Notes under the pieces: model-generated
The model's database searches: none
Seen by the model: only the letters and a program-made list of their open reading frames with translations
Told to the model about the DNA's origin: nothing
Shown: piece after piece, positions 41,123 to 51,026 of the stretch
How the letters are laid out: each line of letters opens with the position of its first letter
Position numbering within the stretch: position 1 is the stretch's first letter
Assembly: GCA_007693785.1 (NCBI GenBank)
Contig: RECY01000021.1
Coordinates: forward strand, 124,001-188,000
DNA from: Phycisphaerales bacterium
GTDB taxonomy: Bacteria > Planctomycetota > Phycisphaerae > Phycisphaerales > UBA1924
Reading direction: 5' to 3'
DNA: 64,000 nucleotides
Position numbers and translations under genes: made by a program

Positions 41123-41386
41123 GGGAACAGGGTAGCCTCGGGCGTGGTTGATCCGGAATCGCGAGCCCGGGCGGTGGGCCGAGCCCGGGGGAGCGGTTAG
41201 ACTCTGCGCCGGCACGCCGATTGCGGGAAAGCCCCGGGCCGGGGCACGGATCACCCGCAAACGCCACGGGGCAGGGGAAGCCCGCTCCGCAGGCGGCGTC
41301 CGAGGCGGCAGGTCGTGCGCGACGCCCGCTCGCTGGGAGGCGAAACGCGGGGAAGCCGGCGGCTGCGAGGCTCGGGAGAAGCGGAT

Positions 41387-42874
41387 TTGCTCAAGAAGCA
41401 GCATCAGCTGTTCGTTGCGTTGCTTGTGACGCTCGACGCGATCGTGATCGCAGCGGCCTGCTACGCGGCGTGGCTCCCGCTCCGTCTCTACTTCCGGGCC
41501 GAGGTCGGCTTTGGGCTGCCCGTGAGCTGGGAATCCTGGGTCAAGGAGCCGTTGCTCCCCTTCGCGATCCCGATCACGCTCTACGCCTTTTATGTCCTCG
41601 GGCTCTACCGCCCCCGGCGGGACCGGAGCCTGTGGGGTGAGATGGGCTCGGTCGTCCGGGCGTGTCTGGCGGCGGTCGCGGTGCTGATCGTGGCGCTGTG
41701 GGCGGTGGGGAGCGACCTGATCGGGCGTGGGTCCCCGTTGCCGACGATCACAGCCTTCGGGCAGGTCATGGACGCCGGGCGGGTCCAGCTCGGGCTGCTC
41801 ACGCTCATGCTCCCGGGCTTGTTGCTCGCCTACCGCCTCGCGTTCCGCATCGGGCTGCGCACGCTGCGCCGCCGGGGCTGGAACCTGCGCCACGTCGCGA
41901 TCATCGGCACCGGGCGGCTGGGGCAGATCGCCTGCCGCACGCTCAGCCGAAACTCATGGACCGGCATCCACGTCGGGTTCTTCATCAGCCACCATGAAAC
42001 CACCGCGCGGGAGACCTGCCTCGGGCGACCCGTCGTCGGCGGCCTGCGGGATCTGGAAGAGATCCTCTCCCAGAACAAGCTCGACGCCGTCTATATCTGC
42101 CTGCCCAACGCCAAGGCCGCCAAGCTGCCGCAGGTCCTCAAAACGCTCGAGAAATTCGTGGTGGACGTGCGGGTGATCCCCGACGTGCAGCCGCGGTATC
42201 TCCCGCAGTCGATGACCGTCGCGGAGCTCGACGGCATGCCCGTGCTCAGCTACCGCGAATGCCCGACCCTCGGGCTCGGGGGCTTCGGCAAGCGACTGCT
42301 CGACATCCTCGGCGCCTCGATGGCGATGGTCCTGTTCAGCCCGATCATGCTCCTCTGCGCCCTGGCGGTCCGCCTCGGCGGGCCCGGCCCGATCATTTTC
42401 AAGCAACGCCGCGTCAGCCTCGGCGGCGAACGCTTCAAGATCTACAAGTTCCGCACCATGTACCACGTCGAGGACGAATCAGCCCCCGCCCGCGGCGAGG
42501 GCGAGGACGCCTGGACCACGCGCGACGACCCGCGTGTCACCCCCATCGGACGCTTCCTCCGCAAAACCAGCCTCGACGAACTCCCCCAGCTTCTCAACGT
42601 CCTCAAGGGCGACATGTCCCTCGTCGGCCCCCGCCCCGAGCGACCCGAGCTCATCGAACGCTTCCGCGAAGACTGGCGCGGCTACATGCTCCGCCAGCAC
42701 GTTAAAGCCGGCATCACCGGCTGGGCCCAGGTCAACGGCCTCCGCGGCGACACCTGCCTCAAAAAGCGGCTCCAGCACGACCTCTACTACGTCCGCCACT
42801 GGTCCCTCGGCTTCGACCTCAAGATCCTCTGGCTCACCCTCTTCCGAGGCTTCATCCACCGCAACGCCCACTGA
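41387..42874 (+). CDS. Polyprenyl-phosphate sugar phosphotransferase for exopolysaccharide (WcaJ/WbaP-like)
   Basis: The start is taken as TTG at 41387 with GGGAGAAG in front (495 aa); the open frame runs back to 41315. Four or five membrane helices occupy residues 5-150 (HQLFVALLVTLDAIVIAAACYAAW, FAIPITLYAFYVLGLY, AVAVLIVALWAVG, LGLLTLMLPGLLLAYRLAF). A CoA-binding-like Rossmann middle follows (VAIIGTGRLGQIACRTL). The C-terminal catalytic domain has KRLLDILGASMAMVLFSPIML, FKQRRVSLGGERFKIYKFRTM, DELPQLLNVLKGDMSLVGPRPERPEL and the GITGWAQVNGLRG end. It loads the first sugar phosphate onto undecaprenyl phosphate to begin capsule or exopolysaccharide units. No other polysaccharide genes are adjacent. 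Confidence 0.9.
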   Translation: MLKKQHQLFVALLVTLDAIVIAAACYAAWLPLRLYFRAEVGFGLPVSWESWVKEPLLPFAIPITLYAFYVLGLYRPRRDRSLWGEMGSVVRACLAAVAVLIVALWAVGSDLIGRGSPLPTITAFGQVMDAGRVQLGLLTLMLPGLLLAYRLAFRIGLRTLRRRGWNLRHVAIIGTGRLGQIACRTLSRNSWTGIHVGFFISHHETTARETCLGRPVVGGLRDLEEILSQNKLDAVYICLPNAKAAKLPQVLKTLEKFVVDVRVIPDVQPRYLPQSMTVAELDGMPVLSYRECPTLGLGGFGKRLLDILGASMAMVLFSPIMLLCALAVRLGGPGPIIFKQRRVSLGGERFKIYKFRTMYHVEDESAPARGEGEDAWTTRDDPRVTPIGRFLRKTSLDELPQLLNVLKGDMSLVGPRPERPELIERFREDWRGYMLRQHVKAGITGWAQVNGLRGDTCLKKRLQHDLYYVRHWSLGFDLKILWLTLFRGFIHRNAH

Positions 42875-42882
42875 GCCTGGAC

Positions 42883-42930
42883 GAGCCGCGACCGTGAGGG
42901 AGCGGTCCGGGAGAGCCATCAGTGATCAGT
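42883..42930. repeat. Short palindrome and two heptanucleotide units after the sugar transferase gene
   Basis: GACCG and CGGTC (42890-42894 and 42903-42907) enclose TGAGGGAG. At 42914-42930 two family D units, AGCCATC and AGTGATC, stand in phase, the first matching the array at 44816. They lead straight into the family B doublet at 42933. Confidence 0.5.
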
Positions 42931-42932
42931 TC

Positions 42933-43083
42933 GGTGCCACGGAAACGCGGAGCCGACCTTCCGAGGTTGGCGGAGCTTTTCCGTGCTCGGATGCGGACGG
43001 TGGCGGCAAGCGGGAAGAGCGTGGGAGAACGGGGAGTCCCGGAAAAGCTCCGCCGCGGCGGCTCCGCGTTTCCGGGGCACCGG
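42933..43083. repeat. Family B palindrome doublet, locus 4
   Basis: Left palindrome 42933-42985 (GGTGCCACGGAAACGCGGAG to CTTTTCCGTG, loop ACCTTCCGAGGT), spacer 52 bases, right palindrome 43038-43083 (CCCGGAAAAGCTCCG to CCGGGGCACCGG). The spacer is closely related, in reverse complement, to that of locus 5 at 46899. Confidence 0.85.
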
Positions 43084-43159
43084 ACGCTCTTGTGCGCCGA
43101 TGCGTGACGATACCTCCGGGCAAGCATCCTGGCACACACGATCGCGGTACGCTTCTCCC

Positions 43160-44797
43160 ATGCTTCAGACCATGCACCGCCGCGTCGCCCTTGTCGCGTT
43201 CACGCTCACCGCTGTCCTTCTCGCCATCCCGACCTACGGGCAGGCGACCACCGAGGAACGCGCCCGCGCCCGCGACGCCGACCGACCCGCCCCGGCCGCC
43301 GAGCGATTCGGAGCCGACCATCGAGACCACCTCGACCACTGGTGGCACGACGCGACCTTCTACCACCTCTTCGTCCGCAGCTTCTACGACTCCACCGGCG
43401 ACGGCATCGGCGACTTCCGCGGGCTCATTGAAAAGCTCGACTACCTCAACGACGGCGACCCGAACACCGACACCGACCTCGGTATCGACGCCATCTGGCT
43501 CATGCCCATCCACCCCGCCCCCAGCTACCACGGCTACGACGTCGCCGACTACCGCGCCATCAACCCCGAGCACGGCACCACCGAGGACTTCAAAGCCTTC
43601 ATGGAAGCCTGCAAAGCACGCGGCATCCGCGTCGTCATCGACCTGGTCATCAACCACAGCTCCAGCCGGCACGAGTGGTTCCAGAAGTCCGTCGACCCCG
43701 ACTCCGAATACCGCGACTGGTACATCTGGCGCAACGAGCGCCCCGACTGGCGCGGCCCGTGGGGACAGAACGTCTGGCATCCCAGCCCCGCCAACGACGG
43801 CACCTACTACTACGGCATCTTCTGGCACGGCATGCCCGATCTCAACTTCGAGCACGAGCCCGTCACCGAAGCGATCTTCGACCTCATGCGTTACTGGCTG
43901 CACGATATGGACATCGACGGCTTCCGCCTCGACGCCATCCGCCACCTCATCGAGGACGGCCCCATCCAGGAGAACACCCCCGCGACCCACGCCTGGCTGC
44001 GCCGGTTCTTCGACGAAACCAAGCGTCTCAAGCCCGACGCCTTCAGCGTCGGCGAGGTCTGGAGTGGGACCGAGGACGTGAGCCGCTACGTCGGCGATCA
44101 GATGGACACGGCCTTCGAGTTCGGGCTCTCCTACGCGCTGGTTGACGCCCTGCGCGACGCCAAGGCCGAGCGGCTCGTGGGCGCGCTCCGCGAGGTCGAG
44201 CGCGTCTACCCGCTCGGCATGTACGCGACGTTCCTGCGCAACCACGACCAGCCCCGCGTGATGCACGAGCTCGGTAACCGGGAGGAGCTCGCGCGCCTCG
44301 CGGCAGCGATTCAGTTCACGCTCCCCGGCGTGCCGTTTATTTACTACGGCGAGGAGCTCGCCATGTCGGCCGACAAGCCTGACCCGCAGCTCCGCACCCC
44401 GATGCCGTGGACGGATGAGGCGGGCACCGTCGGCTTCACGACCGGCGAGCCCTGGATCGCGCCCAAGCCGGACTACGAGACCGTCAACGTGCGCACGCAG
44501 CTCGGCGACCCGAGCTCGATGCTGACGCACTACCAGCGCCTGATCCGCGTGCGTCAGCAGGAGGAAGCCCTGCGCCGCGGCGAGCTGACGCTGCTCGACT
44601 CGTCGCACGAGAGTGTGCTCGCGTTCGTGCGCGAGTTCGAGGGCGAGCGCGTGCTCTGCGTCTTCAACCTCGGGGCTGAGCCGGTGCAGGGTCTGGGCCT
44701 GAACGTCGAGCCGCGGCGCGGGCAGAGCCTCCTGGGCGATACCCCCGCCGACCGCCTGTCGGCCCACGGCTTCATGATCGTGAAGCTGGCGGACTGA
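43160..44797 (+). CDS. Secreted alpha-amylase family (GH13) glycosidase
   Basis: The product is 545 aa. A signal peptide (HRRVALVAFTLTAVLLAIPTYGQA) exports it; the second ATG 12 bases downstream is also possible. The (beta/alpha)8 barrel is complete: the first conserved region is RVVIDLVINHSS, the nucleophile Asp258 is in DGFRLDAIRH, the acid/base Glu299 is in SVGEVW and Asp363 in LRNHDQPR. YHLFVRSFYDSTGDGIGDFRGL near the start and the FIYYGEELAMS segment resemble oligo-glucosidases and trehalose synthase-type enzymes. The C-terminal beta domain (ESVLAFVREFEGERVLCVFNLG) is intact. Substrate: an alpha-glucan, not further specified. No Shine-Dalgarno is visible. Confidence 0.9.
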   Translation: MLQTMHRRVALVAFTLTAVLLAIPTYGQATTEERARARDADRPAPAAERFGADHRDHLDHWWHDATFYHLFVRSFYDSTGDGIGDFRGLIEKLDYLNDGDPNTDTDLGIDAIWLMPIHPAPSYHGYDVADYRAINPEHGTTEDFKAFMEACKARGIRVVIDLVINHSSSRHEWFQKSVDPDSEYRDWYIWRNERPDWRGPWGQNVWHPSPANDGTYYYGIFWHGMPDLNFEHEPVTEAIFDLMRYWLHDMDIDGFRLDAIRHLIEDGPIQENTPATHAWLRRFFDETKRLKPDAFSVGEVWSGTEDVSRYVGDQMDTAFEFGLSYALVDALRDAKAERLVGALREVERVYPLGMYATFLRNHDQPRVMHELGNREELARLAAAIQFTLPGVPFIYYGEELAMSADKPDPQLRTPMPWTDEAGTVGFTTGEPWIAPKPDYETVNVRTQLGDPSSMLTHYQRLIRVRQQEEALRRGELTLLDSSHESVLAFVREFEGERVLCVFNLGAEPVQGLGLNVEPRRGQSLLGDTPADRLSAHGFMIVKLAD

Positions 44798-44815
44798 GAG
44801 GGTGGGGTAGCGACT

Positions 44816-44894
44816 AGGGATTAGCCATCAGCCATCAGCCATCAGCCATCAGCCTGTATCCATGCTGATGGCAGATCCCTGATCCCTGATGGCT
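44816..44894. repeat. Family D heptanucleotide inverted array, locus 2 (unit AGCCATC)
   Basis: The left arm has AGGGATT then four exact AGCCATC units in phase (44823-44850), then a diverged unit. The right arm (44867-44894) carries the complement in phase: GATGGCA, two GATCCCT and GATGGCT. The last unit contains an ATG in the mnmG frame at 44889. It fills the space between the GH13 gene and mnmG. Confidence 0.85.
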
Positions 44895-44918
44895 CTCCAG
44901 CCGATCTACCATCCTCCC

Positions 44919-46841
<1,923 letters not shown>

Positions 46842-46854
46842 AGTGCTGTCCCTG

Positions 46855-46878
46855 GTGGCACAGCTCTCTGAGCTGTGT
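46855..46878. repeat. Short inverted repeat after mnmG
   Basis: CACAGCTC, TCT, GAGCTGTG is a perfect 8 bp hairpin within TGGTGGCACAGC..., 14 bases after the mnmG stop. The GTGGCACAG edge recalls family C. It may aid termination. Confidence 0.5.
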
Positions 46879-46898
46879 TTCTGGTTGCTTCCAACTCT

Positions 46899-47057
46899 GG
46901 TGCCCCGGAAACGCGGAGCCGCCGCGGCGCAGCTTTTCCGGGACTCCCCGTTCTCCCACACTCTTCCCGCCAGCCACCAGCAGCCGCACCGTGCGTACCC
47001 GAGCACGGAAAAGCTCCGCCGACCTCGGAAGGTCGGCTCCGCGTTTCCGTGGCACCG
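46899..47057. repeat. Family B palindrome doublet, locus 5 (reverse orientation)
   Basis: Right-type palindrome reversed (46899-46942), spacer about 61 bases, left type reversed (47004-47057, arms CACGGAAAAGCTCCGCCG and CGGCTCCGCGTTTCCGTG). Read on the other strand it is nearly the same as locus 4 including much of the spacer, so the whole 150-base unit is the repeat. Confidence 0.85.
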
Positions 47058-47084
47058 AGAGATAGAGGGCTGTGCAGCCGAGAT

Positions 47085-48023
47085 TTACTCGCGGATCAGG
47101 CGGAGCTCGTCGCGGAGGATCGCGGCCAGTTCGTAGTTCTCGCGTTCGAGCGCTTCCTGCAGGCGTTGGCGGAGTTCGGTTTTTTGGCTGACGGGGAGCT
47201 TCGGGACGAGCGCTTCGCGCATGCCGCGGAGCATGTCGGCTTCGGACGAGGCCTCGAACGCCTCGGGATGCCCGAGGTCGGTGAAGTAGTCTTTGAGCGT
47301 TTCGAGGCCCTGATCGATCGCGAAGATGGCGGCTTTGGGCTCGTTGTCCTTGAGCGCCTGGCTGGCGGCCGCCCGGGCGCGCATCATCATGATGTAGGGG
47401 CGGAACTGCTCCATCGCGGCGCGGTCTTCGGGCGTGGCGGCGTGCTTGCGGCAGAGGTCCAGCACGCGGAGGTTGCGCGTCGTGTCGCGCACCACGCCCT
47501 CGTAGTCGTCCACGACCAGGAGGGCGATGTAGCGGTGGTAATACTGCACGGCCTCCTCGCGCAGCTCGCGGCAGGCGTCGGGGCCGAGCTGGAGGGCGGC
47601 GGGGGCCGGGGCGTCGTCCTCGATCGGGTGGGCGTCGGCGGGGCGGTCGCCCAGCCCGCCAGCGGGCGGGCGGTCGTCGCCGTCGTCGAAGGACGCGGGC
47701 TCGCTGGCGTCCGGGTCGGGCTCGTGGTCCGCCTCGGCGTTCTCGCTCGTCTCATCGTCGGCCGCGGCGCGGGGCGACGGCGCGTCGGGGTCGAGCCCGA
47801 ACTCGGCGATCTTGTCCAAGCGGTCCTCGTGATAGTCGAGGAGCGAATCGAACCCGTGGGGGCGCTGCCCGTCGGGACGGCCCTCGGTGCGCATCTGGAG
47901 CAGGCCGAGGTCGAGGCGGACCTGGATCAGGGGCTCGCCGTCGGAGCCGCGGATCACGCGGACGTTGATCCGCCCGGGTTCAAACGGCCATTCACGCAGG
48001 AGCTCGGTCAGGTCGCGGTTCAT
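47085..48023 (-). CDS. Protein with C-terminal UVR motif, function unknown
   Basis: The product is 312 aa from the ATG at 48023; longer open frame upstream is not supported. The N-terminus (RINVRVIRGSDGEPLIQVRLDLGLLQMRTEGRPDG) looks like a small beta domain. An acidic, Pro/Asp/Glu-rich linker covers about 78-150. Residues 150-260 are helical (DACRELREEAVQYYHRYIALLVVDDYEGVVRDT, AAMEQFRPYIMMMRARAAAS). The last 35 residues (RQRLQEALERENYELAAILRDELRLI) are a UVR motif as in UvrB, UvrC and ClpC/McsA, where it mediates protein contacts. No enzyme domain is seen. A DNA-repair link is suggested only by the motif. Confidence 0.75.
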   Translation of the reverse strand: MNRDLTELLREWPFEPGRINVRVIRGSDGEPLIQVRLDLGLLQMRTEGRPDGQRPHGFDSLLDYHEDRLDKIAEFGLDPDAPSPRAAADDETSENAEADHEPDPDASEPASFDDGDDRPPAGGLGDRPADAHPIEDDAPAPAALQLGPDACRELREEAVQYYHRYIALLVVDDYEGVVRDTTRNLRVLDLCRKHAATPEDRAAMEQFRPYIMMMRARAAASQALKDNEPKAAIFAIDQGLETLKDYFTDLGHPEAFEASSEADMLRGMREALVPKLPVSQKTELRQRLQEALERENYELAAILRDELRLIRE

Positions 48024-48572
48024 CGTCGTGGGTCGGCTCCGTCGTGGGTTGGGCCCGTGCCCCGGTTGGGGGGCTTGCCGAGGGCTTCCCTTCGGGGAAG
48101 AATCGACGTCTCGGACGCGAATGATATGGGCACGGCGGCCCGGTCCGGATGTCCTTCGCCTGGCGATCTGGGATGGATCGCTCGGGCCCGATCGCGGGGC
48201 CCGAAGCAGACGCCGCACGGATGTGAAAATAGATGGTTTGGGCGGCCCGGGTTGTCGGGGCGGTTTCGTCGCGGATTCCGTGGAATTCGCCGGTCCGGTG
48301 GGGTGTTTGCTGGTCGGGCGTGTCGGCGTGCGTTGGTTGGGCGCAACTCGGACCCGCCGGGAGCGCCGATCCGTTCCAAGCTGTCAAGTCGATCGGTTCG
48401 TGGCATCGGGAAAGGTGGCCGATGCGAAGGTTTGAGGGCCGAACCCCGATGGAACCGGGCGATGCACGGCACGAATCGAAATTTGTTCTCGGAATTGACT
48501 GGCACGGTCGCAAAGTGGGGGTACGTTCCCCTCCGGAGTGGCATCCTGACCGTGGGAAGAGAGTGAGTGGCA
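48024..48572. other. Divergent intergenic region before the RpoD-type sigma gene
   Basis: About 550 bases with no convincing gene. It should hold the promoter of the sigma factor; a TTGACT at 48495-48500 is followed by TACGTT only after 21 bases, too far for a standard site. GGGAAGAGAG precedes the start codon. Nothing else stands out. Confidence 0.5.
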
Positions 48573-49565
48573 ATGAGTGGCGCCATAAAGCGGGCCCGCG
48601 CGGTCCGTGAAGTCGAATCCGACCTGCAGATGTACCTGCGCGAGATCAATGAGGTCTCCCTTCTCTCGGCAGAGGAGGAGCGGGAACTTGGTTGGGCGAT
48701 CATCAACGACAACTGCCCACGGGCACGCGAACGGATGATTCGGGCCAACCTGCGTCTGGTAGTCGCGATCGCGAAAAATTACAACAACCGTGGGCTCCCC
48801 CTCACCGACCTGATCGAGGAGGGGAACATCGGGCTGATGCGAGCCGTGGACGGGTTCGACCCGGCCCAGGGGGCTCGGTTCAGCACGTACGGGAGCTGGT
48901 GGATCAAGCAGGCGATCAAGCGCGCGTTGATGAACGCGGCGCAGCCGATCCACGTCCCGGCGTACATGGTGGAGCTGATCGCGAAGTGGAAGGTGGCGAG
49001 CCGCCAGCTCGAGGCGGAGCTGGGGCATGTGCCGACGGTGGAGCAGCTCGCCGAGCACATGGACCTTCCGGTGAAGAAGATTCGGATCATCAAGCGCGCG
49101 GTCCGCGCGTTCAAGGCGCCGCCGCAGGAGAGCATGGGTCGCGAGGGTGAGGCGCCGACGCTGAGCCAGATCGTGGCCGACGAGCGCACGGGCACGCCGG
49201 ACGACCACGCACTCCGCGGGGAAGAGCTGGACGTGCTGCGTCGCCTGCTGGCGTCGATCGACGAGCGTGAGGCAAGGATCCTGCGTTTGCGTTTCGGGCT
49301 GGAGGGTCAGGAGCCGCTGACGCTGAAGCAGATCGCGACCGAGGTCGGGATCAGCCGCGAGCGCGTCCGTCAGATCGTGGACGAGGCGTTGACAAAGCTG
49401 AACGCGCAGCTCAACGACGATCGCCCGAGCAAGTACATCCGCCCGGACCTGCGCCGCGAGACGGAGACGCGGGCCGACGAGTTTGAGCGTCAGGGACGCA
49501 ACGCCGGGTTGCACGGCTCGGCTCGCCGGGCGCAGCCGCGGATCCGGCTCTCGACGAGCGCGTGA
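48573..49565 (+). CDS. RpoD-type primary-like RNA polymerase sigma factor
   Basis: The product is 330 aa (start ATG at 48573; a GTG two codons upstream is also possible). Region 1.2 is DLQMYLREINEVSLLSAEEERELG. Region 2 is complete: RMIRANLRLVVAIAKNYNNRGLPLTDLIEEGNIGLMRAVDGFDP, then RFSTYGSWWIKQAIKRAL. Region 3 (PAYMVELIAKWKVASRQLEAELG) and region 4 with the helix-turn-helix TLKQIATEVGISRERVRQI follow. There is no region 1.1, so it may be a group 2 factor or the housekeeping sigma of this lineage. The C-terminal 30 residues are basic. It is monocistronic and followed by a canonical terminator. Confidence 0.92.
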   Translation: MSGAIKRARAVREVESDLQMYLREINEVSLLSAEEERELGWAIINDNCPRARERMIRANLRLVVAIAKNYNNRGLPLTDLIEEGNIGLMRAVDGFDPAQGARFSTYGSWWIKQAIKRALMNAAQPIHVPAYMVELIAKWKVASRQLEAELGHVPTVEQLAEHMDLPVKKIRIIKRAVRAFKAPPQESMGREGEAPTLSQIVADERTGTPDDHALRGEELDVLRRLLASIDEREARILRLRFGLEGQEPLTLKQIATEVGISRERVRQIVDEALTKLNAQLNDDRPSKYIRPDLRRETETRADEFERQGRNAGLHGSARRAQPRIRLSTSA

Positions 49566-49610
49566 GCGCACGCCCGCACCGGGCGTCACCGAAGCATAAG
49601 AACAACTGGG

Positions 49611-49645
49611 AAGATCCGGGTCGCTGAGCGGCCCGGATCTTTTAT
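49611..49645 (+). terminator. Rho-independent terminator of the RpoD-type gene
   Basis: AGATCCGGG (49612-49620) pairs with CCCGGATCT (49632-49640) and is followed by TTTTA. It lies about 47 bases after the stop. Confidence 0.85.
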
Positions 49646-49684
49646 GTCGTCATCTCAGAGCATTCGAGAACGGGGAGGGCGGGA

Positions 49685-49717
49685 GCACGGACCTCTCGGA
49701 AGAGGTCAGTGGCACAG
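49685..49717. repeat. Family C palindrome, copy 4
   Basis: GCACGGACCTCTCGGAAGAGG followed by TCAGTGGCACAG keeps the ends of the copies at 35779 and 36051 but with a different stem centre that still pairs (compensatory change). It lies 13 bases past the ald stop on the minus strand. Confidence 0.7.
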
Positions 49718-49729
49718 GGTCAGCATGGA

Positions 49730-50842
49730 TTAGGCCGTCACGACTTCGAGGTCGTGGGCTTCGGCGACGGGGCGGTTGAGGAGCTTGCCGCGGTCGATGT
49801 TGACGGCCATCCGGAAGCCGGGCTCGGCGGCGGCGAGCTTCTCGTAGCCCTGGTTGGCGAGGCGGACGGTCCAGGGGAGCGTCGCGTTGTTGAGGGCCTG
49901 GGTGCTGGTGCGGGCGACCGCGCCGGGCATGTTGCCGACGCAGTAGTGGACGACGCCGTCGATGGTGTAGGTGGGCGTGCCGTGGGTGGTGACCTTGCTG
50001 GTCTCGACGCACCCGCCCTGGTCGATGGAGACGTCGACGATGACGGCCCCGTCGCGCATGCGGGCGAGGTCGGCGCGCTTGACCAGGTGCGGGGCCTTCG
50101 CGCCGGGCAGGAGGACCGCGCCGATGATCAGGTCGGCCCAGGGGAGGTACTTCTGGATCGCGTGGGGGTCGGAGTAGATGGTGGTGACGTTGGCGGGCAT
50201 GACCTCTTCGAGGAAGCGCATGCGGTCGAGGTTGACGTCCATGATGATGACGTCGGCACCCATGCCGGCGGCGATGATCGCGGCGTTCTGTCCGACGACG
50301 CCGCCGCCGAGGACGAGGACGTGCCCGGGCTCGACGCCTGGGACGCCCCCGAGGAGGACGCCGCGCCCGCCCTGGGGCCGCTCGAGGTACTTGGCGCCTT
50401 CCTGGGTCGCCATGCGTCCGGCGATCTCGCTCATGGGCGTGAGCAGGGGGAGGGTGGGGCGTCCCATCGGGCCGGGGGCTTCGAGGGTCTCGTAAGCGAT
50501 CGCGACGATGTTGCGCTCGAGGCAGGCGAGGGTGAGCTCTTTCGACGCGGCGAAGTGGAAGTAGGTGAAGACGACCTGCCCGTCTTTCATGCGGGGGTAC
50601 TCGACGGGCTGGGGCTCTTTGACCTTGACGATCATGTCGGCCTTGGCCCAGACCTCGTCGGCGGTGGGGAGAACGGTCGCGCCGATCTTCTGGTAGTCCT
50701 CGTCGGTGAAGCCGGTGCCGTCGCCGGCGCCGGTTTCGACGTAGACCTTGTGCCCGGCCCGGGTGAGCAGGTCCGCGCCGACGGGGAGGAGGCCGACGCG
50801 GTACTCGTCCGCCTTCACTTCTTTCGGAACACCGACGATCAT
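49730..50842 (-). CDS. ald: Alanine dehydrogenase
   Basis: This 370 aa enzyme converts L-alanine and NAD to pyruvate, ammonia and NADH. The family start [20 protein letters not shown] is intact, with GGGAGGAAG before the ATG at 50842. Substrate-binding residues lie in [12 protein letters not shown] (Lys) and [11 protein letters not shown] (His). The NAD fold is [24 protein letters not shown], followed by [31 protein letters not shown] and [18 protein letters not shown] are further signatures. Length is full. A palindrome lies just upstream of the ribosome site (50861-50882). Confidence 0.95.
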   Translation of the reverse strand: MIVGVPKEVKADEYRVGLLPVGADLLTRAGHKVYVETGAGDGTGFTDEDYQKIGATVLPTADEVWAKADMIVKVKEPQPVEYPRMKDGQVVFTYFHFAASKELTLACLERNIVAIAYETLEAPGPMGRPTLPLLTPMSEIAGRMATQEGAKYLERPQGGRGVLLGGVPGVEPGHVLVLGGGVVGQNAAIIAAGMGADVIIMDVNLDRMRFLEEVMPANVTTIYSDPHAIQKYLPWADLIIGAVLLPGAKAPHLVKRADLARMRDGAVIVDVSIDQGGCVETSKVTTHGTPTYTIDGVVHYCVGNMPGAVARTSTQALNNATLPWTVRLANQGYEKLAAAEPGFRMAVNIDRGKLLNRPVAEAHDLEVVTA

Positions 50843-50860
50843 GCCTGCTTCCTCCCGCAC

Positions 50861-50882
50861 GCCGGGCGTCTGGACGCCCGGG
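50861..50882. repeat. Palindrome in the ald leader
   Basis: CGGGCGTC, TG, GACGCCCG is a perfect 8 bp hairpin whose edge is only a few bases upstream of the ald Shine-Dalgarno. Its arm sequence resembles the palindrome at 27798. It could affect ald translation if transcribed. Confidence 0.5.
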
Positions 50883-51026
50883 GGCTCTCTTGTGGGCTCC
50901 GCCTCCGCCCGGGCAAAGGGCGGTCGCAATGCTAGGGACCGTGCTCCCGCTCGGCCCGCCGGTCGTCGGGGCCTCGGTCCGGGGCGATGGGCCCCGTTCG
51001 GGGCTGGTCGGCTACCATCCCCCATC

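Noticed and set aside
44816-44894. Direct repeats that could be taken for a CRISPR array.
   Set aside because: Units are 7 bases and contiguous, with no spacers and no cas genes nearby.
48495-48527. TTGACT and TACGTT as a promoter for the RpoD-type gene.
   Set aside because: The spacer is 21 bases, too long for a standard sigma-70 site.
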